Positions 60,677 through 64,000 of a DNA stretch of 64,000 nt are shown here, one piece after another. The stretch's first letter is position 1; each line of letters starts with the position of its first letter. Origin of the DNA: Ruminococcus sp. (lineage in GTDB: Bacteria > Bacillota > Clostridia > Oscillospirales > Acutalibacteraceae). The stretch spans positions 1 to 64,000 of the forward strand of contig JAFRDE010000009.1 of NCBI GenBank assembly GCA_017403985.1, written 5' to 3'. The notes beneath the pieces were generated by a model, which saw only the letters and a program-made list of their open reading frames with translations, did no database searches and had not been told where the DNA came from. Made by a program: the position numbers and the translations under genes.

Positions 60677-61162
60677 ATGAAAGATAAAAAACGAATGATT
60701 GCGCGGGTGATTCTGACCGTGCTGACCGTTGCGGCGATCGCGGCGATCTTTTACAATTCATCGCTTTCCGCCGTTGAATCGACCGAACAGAGCTCGCCGC
60801 TGACGGATTGGATCAACAGCATCCTGGCGTCTTTACATTTTCCGTTCACCTTGACGGAAAAGTTCATCCGCAAGCTGGCGCATTTTTCCGAATATTCCGC
60901 ACTGGGAATACTGTTGAGCACAACGGTATATCTGTACCGTCGGGATCGAAAAAAGACCCTGCTGACGGCGCTGCCGATCGGCGCGGCTGTCGCCGTATGC
61001 GACGAGCTGATCCAGCTCTTTCCCGCGGGGCGATCCTGTCAGGTGAGCGATATGGTGATCGATACCTGCGGTATCGCGTTCGGTACCCTGATCGTATTGT
61101 TGTTTATTTTGATAAAAGAAAAAAGAAGCATAAAGAAACGTATGGAAAAGAAGGAAGGATAG
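60677..61162 (+). CDS. VanZ-family membrane protein
   Basis: A 161-residue protein with four membrane helices. Hallmarks are FIRKLAHFSEYSALGILL and CDELIQLFPAGRSCQVSDMVIDTCGIAFG, the VanZ-like core. VanZ itself gives low-level teicoplanin resistance; most family members are uncharacterised envelope proteins. The MATE gene begins three bases after the stop codon. Confidence 0.88.
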   Translation: MKDKKRMIARVILTVLTVAAIAAIFYNSSLSAVESTEQSSPLTDWINSILASLHFPFTLTEKFIRKLAHFSEYSALGILLSTTVYLYRRDRKKTLLTALPIGAAVAVCDELIQLFPAGRSCQVSDMVIDTCGIAFGTLIVLLFILIKEKRSIKKRMEKKEG

Positions 61163-61165
61163 ACC

Positions 61166-62551
61166 GTGAGTGAAGTAACTCCGAATAAAATGGGCGTCAA
61201 GCCGATGTTCCCGCTGTTGATGGGAATGTCCCTGCCCGCGATGTTCTCGATGATGATACAGGCGCTGTACAACGTGGTGGACAGCATCTTTGTCGCGCGC
61301 TATTCGCCCGACGCGCTGCAGGCAGTGTCGCTGGCGTATCCGATGCAGATGGTTCTGATCTCGTTCGCCGTCGGTACGGCGGTCGGCGTCAACTCGCTGA
61401 TCGCGCGTCGATTGGGTGCGAAGGATTATCATGAGGCGAATACCGCCGCGACGACCGGTCTGGTGCTGGCGGTAATCGACTGGCTGGTGTTTTTAATGCT
61501 CGGTCTGACGGTCGCGCGTCCGTTCATCTCTCTGTTTACGTCGAACCCCGAAGTCATCAGGGACGGCGGCGGTTATCTGACGGTCGTCATGTGTATCTCT
61601 ATCGGCATGATGATCTCCTGCATGTGTGAGAAGATCCTCCAGTCGACCGGCAATATGATCGTGCCGATGCTGACCCAGACGCTCGGCGCGGTGGTCAATA
61701 TCATTTTCGATCCGCTGCTGATCTTCGGTATCGGACCTTTCCCGCGCTTGGGTGTTCTCGGCGCGGCGATCGCGACCGTGTTCGGACAGATCTGTTCCAT
61801 GACCTTCATCCTGATCATCCTCTTTGTGAAGAAGCATGACGTCAAGATCACCTTCAAAGGCTTCCGCATGCAAAAAACCGTGCTGAAAAATATCTACGCG
61901 GTCAGCTTTCCCGCCATCATCATGCAGAGCCTCGGCTCGGTGATGGTATCGGGCATCAACGCGATCATCTCGATCGCGAACATCACCGCCGAATACGCGG
62001 CGGCGTACATCAACGCTTTCGGTATCTATTTCAAGCTGCAGAGCTTTATCTTCATGCCGGTATTCGGACTCAGTCAGGGCGTGTCGCCGATCATCGGCTA
62101 CAACTTCGGCGCCCGCAACAAAAAGCGTATGTATGCGGCGTTCCGCATGGGCGTCGTCATCGCCGCGATCATCATGGCGGCGGGTACCCTGCTGTTCCAG
62201 CTGGCGCCCGAATTCCTACTGTCGCTCTTTGAGTCGGATAACGCCGCGGCGGCGAATATGCTGCTCGCCGAAGTCGGCGTCCCGATGCTGCGCATCATCA
62301 GCATTTCGTTTATGATGGCGGCGGTCGGTATCATGTTCTCCACTCTGTTTCAGGCGGTGGGCAAGGGCTTCTACAGTATGACGATGTCTGTGCTCAGACA
62401 GCTGCTCGTACTCCTTCCTGTCGCGTTCCTGCTCTCCAAGATCGACATGGTGACCATGTGGTACGCGTTCCCGATCGCGGAGGTCTTCTGCCTGATCGTC
62501 GGTATCATCTTCTTTATCATTATGCGTAAAAAGGTATTCAACAAGATGTAA
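61166..62551 (+). CDS. MATE-family efflux protein
   Basis: A 461-residue, twelve-helix exporter of the MATE family that uses Na+ or H+ gradients. It starts at GTG after AAGGAAGG and shows PMFPLLMGMSLPAMFSMMIQALYNVVDSIFVAR and the mid-protein FGLSQGVSPIIGYNFGARNKKRM, both typical of the clostridial branch. Substrates are likely cationic compounds but cannot be read from sequence. Transcribed with vanZ. Confidence 0.92.
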   Translation: MSEVTPNKMGVKPMFPLLMGMSLPAMFSMMIQALYNVVDSIFVARYSPDALQAVSLAYPMQMVLISFAVGTAVGVNSLIARRLGAKDYHEANTAATTGLVLAVIDWLVFLMLGLTVARPFISLFTSNPEVIRDGGGYLTVVMCISIGMMISCMCEKILQSTGNMIVPMLTQTLGAVVNIIFDPLLIFGIGPFPRLGVLGAAIATVFGQICSMTFILIILFVKKHDVKITFKGFRMQKTVLKNIYAVSFPAIIMQSLGSVMVSGINAIISIANITAEYAAAYINAFGIYFKLQSFIFMPVFGLSQGVSPIIGYNFGARNKKRMYAAFRMGVVIAAIIMAAGTLLFQLAPEFLLSLFESDNAAAANMLLAEVGVPMLRIISISFMMAAVGIMFSTLFQAVGKGFYSMTMSVLRQLLVLLPVAFLLSKIDMVTMWYAFPIAEVFCLIVGIIFFIIMRKKVFNKM

Positions 62552-62561
62552 TAGATCGTTT

Positions 62562-62590
62562 TTTCACCTCATACAATGTATGGGGTGAAA
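62562..62590 (+). promoter_or_regulatory. Hairpin over the ribosome site of the SpoIVFA-like gene
   Basis: TTTCACCTCATAC (62562-62574) pairs over 13 bp (one G-U) with GTATGGGGTGAAA (62578-62590). The right arm includes the GGGGTG ribosome site and touches the ATG at 62590. No T tract follows. Confidence 0.65.
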
Positions 62591-62967
62591 TGATGAGTGA
62601 CATCAAACACAGCGAGATCATCTATGAAGAAGGCTGGCGCGAGACCGCTCCCGTTGTGAACGAGGAGACGCCGGTCGATGAAGCGCCGACCAAAGCGGCA
62701 GAGCCTTTACAAAAGCCGCAGGGCTCTAAGCCGCTTCTGATCACGATACAGCTCGTCCTGTGCCTGCTGGCGGCGCTGATCCTGTTCCTGCTCAAGGCGA
62801 TGGACAGCGAGGGCTATTACAGCTTCATGGACTATTATCATGAGGAACTGCAGAAACCGGTGGTGTCCCGCGAGCTGTTCAGCTCGGCGGATATCGGAAA
62901 GCTGTTTGCCCAAAACGCGGTCGAAGTACAGGCAACGCCGGATGAAACTGCGCCTTTGGAAGATTGA
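62590..62967 (+). CDS. SpoIVFA-like single-pass membrane protein
   Basis: A 125-residue protein: about 48 polar, acidic residues, one membrane helix (LLITIQLVLCLLAALILFLL, about 50-68), then a short outer part with SEGYYSFMDYYHEELQKPV. That layout, and its place directly before a SpoIVFB-like protease gene with a 26-base overlap, suggest the regulatory subunit SpoIVFA; the LytM domain of Bacillus SpoIVFA is missing. Start may be 62590 or 62593. Confidence 0.5.
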   Translation: MMSDIKHSEIIYEEGWRETAPVVNEETPVDEAPTKAAEPLQKPQGSKPLLITIQLVLCLLAALILFLLKAMDSEGYYSFMDYYHEELQKPVVSRELFSSADIGKLFAQNAVEVQATPDETAPLED

Positions 62968-63511
62968 CTTCGTCATCGGTTACGAGGTTGCGGCGGCAAT
63001 GACCGCCGTCCTGCTCCTCGACCGTGAAAACCGTGTGATCTGCTGTTTTATCGCGGCGTTGTTGCATGAACTGGGACATGTATCGATGATGCTTGTGCAC
63101 GGCGTAAAGGTACGGGGAGTCAAGCTTCGTTTGTTCGACGTGCTGATCGAAGCGGATGAGGCGCCGACTCTGCGCGCCGACACGCTGATCACGCTGGGCG
63201 GTCCTTTGGCGAATTTCCTTTGCGCCGCGATCCTTTGCCCGTTCAGCCTGAAAATCGGCTTGCCGCATATCGCACTCGGCGTATTCAATCTGCTGCCCGT
63301 GATGAGTCTCGACGGCGGACATTTGCTCGGTATTCTGCTGTCGCGCAAATTATCGCCGCGCATTTGCGATATCGTATTGCGTGCTGCGACGTTTATCATC
63401 TTGCTGCCGCTGATGACGGCAGGCATTTATATATTGTTCCGAAGCGGATACAACTACACGCTGCTGTTGATATCCCTTTATCTGACGGCGGTGTTGTTGC
63501 TCAAGCGGTAA
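62942..63511 (+). CDS. SpoIVFB-like site-2 (M50) membrane protease
   Basis: A 189-residue intramembrane zinc protease. The zinc motif HELGH is in the second helix (about residue 42) and the third ligand is in NLLPVMSLDGGHLLG (about 117-132). SpoIVFB cuts pro-sigma-K in the mother cell. The short form without a CBS domain differs from Bacillus SpoIVFB (about 290 residues) but is usual in Clostridia. The start at 62942 overlaps the SpoIVFA-like gene; a start at 62840 would read far into it. Confidence 0.78.
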   Translation: MKLRLWKIDFVIGYEVAAAMTAVLLLDRENRVICCFIAALLHELGHVSMMLVHGVKVRGVKLRLFDVLIEADEAPTLRADTLITLGGPLANFLCAAILCPFSLKIGLPHIALGVFNLLPVMSLDGGHLLGILLSRKLSPRICDIVLRAATFIILLPLMTAGIYILFRSGYNYTLLLISLYLTAVLLLKR

Positions 63512-63533
63512 GAACAATTTTTATGTGAGAGTG

Positions 63534-63620
63534 GTAGGGGATGGCGCTTGCGACATCCCGTTACCTTGTGATTGATCATGTATTCTCGTTATCGGGACGT
63601 CGGCGAGCGCCGTCCCCTAC
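63534..63620. mobile_element. MITE-like palindrome with GTAGGGG ends
   Basis: The arm 63534-63560 (GTAGGGGATGGCGCTTGC and on) and the inverted arm 63593-63620 (ending GCGAGCGCCGTCCCCTAC) match with about four differences. The core is 32 bases. A weaker relative may be the hairpin at 30210-30243. No ORF. Confidence 0.7.
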
Positions 63621-63661
63621 AAATATCATTGAGTTGACCGTCGGTCAACAGGGAGAAAACT

Positions 63662-64000
63662 ATGTATCCTGAAAAAGTCGAAAAACTGCTCCTGAAGGTG
63701 CAGAAGCCCGGCCGCTACGTCGGCGGGGAGCTGGGAGAGGTGAAAAAGGACAAGCATGAGGTGGACGTAAGATTCGCCTTTTGCTTTCCCGATACCTACG
63801 AGATCGGCATGTCGCATCTCGGTATCAAGATCCTGTACAGCCTCTTCAATGAAAAGCCGTATATCTGGTGCGAGCGCGTGTTCGCGCCGTGGATCGATAT
63901 GGAAGAACAGATGCGCGCGCACGATATCCCGCTGTGGGCGCTTGAGTCGGGCGATCCGCTCTATGATTTCGATTTTATCGGCTTCACGCTTCAATACGAG
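63662..64000 (+). CDS. B12-binding radical SAM protein (TIGR03960-like), 5' part
   Basis: The first 113 residues of a gene cut by the window end. The opening PEKVEKLLLKVQKPGRYVGGELGEV, then VRFAFCFPDTYEIGMSHLGIKILYSLFN and CERVFAPWIDMEEQM, fits the N-terminal B12-binding-like domain of the TIGR03960 family, which in Clostridia usually sits upstream of a TIGR03936 gene and ribonuclease G genes. The cluster-binding cysteines are beyond the window. A GGGAG ribosome site precedes the start. Confidence 0.85.
   Translation, partial: MYPEKVEKLLLKVQKPGRYVGGELGEVKKDKHEVDVRFAFCFPDTYEIGMSHLGIKILYSLFNEKPYIWCERVFAPWIDMEEQMRAHDIPLWALESGDPLYDFDFIGFTLQYE

Overview
The window looks like chromosome from a spore-forming, Gram-positive gut-type Clostridia, most likely the Ruminococcus/Oscillospiraceae lineage. 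Support comes from SpoIIR, small CotF-like coat proteins, a SpoIVFB-like protease, the CtsR-McsA-McsB-ClpC operon, AddAB, class B sortase and SipW-type signal peptidases, AGGAGG ribosome sites, and vegetative promoters of TTGACA-N17-TATAAT form. Family names are from my own recognition of sequence motifs; no database search was run.

Region 1 (1-11,760) is a cell-surface locus. It holds the end of a large repeat protein, a class B sortase, two SipW-type signal peptidases, two TasA/camelysin-like proteins, a wall-anchored TasA-like repeat protein with a PQTG-type sorting motif, and a GLUG-repeat protein with a TasA-like leader. Together they look like the parts list for an extracellular fibre: subunits, dedicated signal peptidases, an anchored member and a sortase. 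A near-perfect ParB site (parS) follows the last terminator.

Region 2 (11,835-27,170) starts with a minus-strand EF-G/TetM-like GTPase fused to a Rae1-type NYN nuclease. On the plus strand come a heterodimeric ABC exporter with one degenerate ATPase site, a HemN-like radical SAM protein, a tandem double methyltransferase, a PP2C-like membrane protein, a MacB/FtsX-type permease and ATPase, and an FHA protein with long Pro/Gln repeats, closed by a strong terminator.

Region 3 (27,235-36,085) is nutrient uptake and glycolysis: a five-gene Liv-type ABC importer, GAPDH, and a three-gene polar amino acid importer. Each importer has a hairpin between its binding protein and its membrane or ATPase genes.

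Region 4 (36,130-41,630) is the CtsR-controlled protein quality control operon ctsR-mcsA-mcsB-clpC, with CtsR boxes on its promoter, followed by two small spore coat genes.

Region 5 (41,650-50,074) holds gpsA, a probable 6S RNA, a DUF1292 gene, a phosphoglycosyl transferase and O-antigen ligase-like pair, an Lrp regulator with an aminotransferase, ispE and spoIIR.

Region 6 (50,293-64,000) holds addB-addA, a minus-strand operon of two flavoproteins and a small membrane exporter, VanZ, a MATE exporter, a SpoIVFA/B-like pair, and the start of a B12-binding radical SAM gene.

Intergenic space is unusually rich in small repeats: two families of heptamer arrays and at least three MITE-like inverted-repeat elements.
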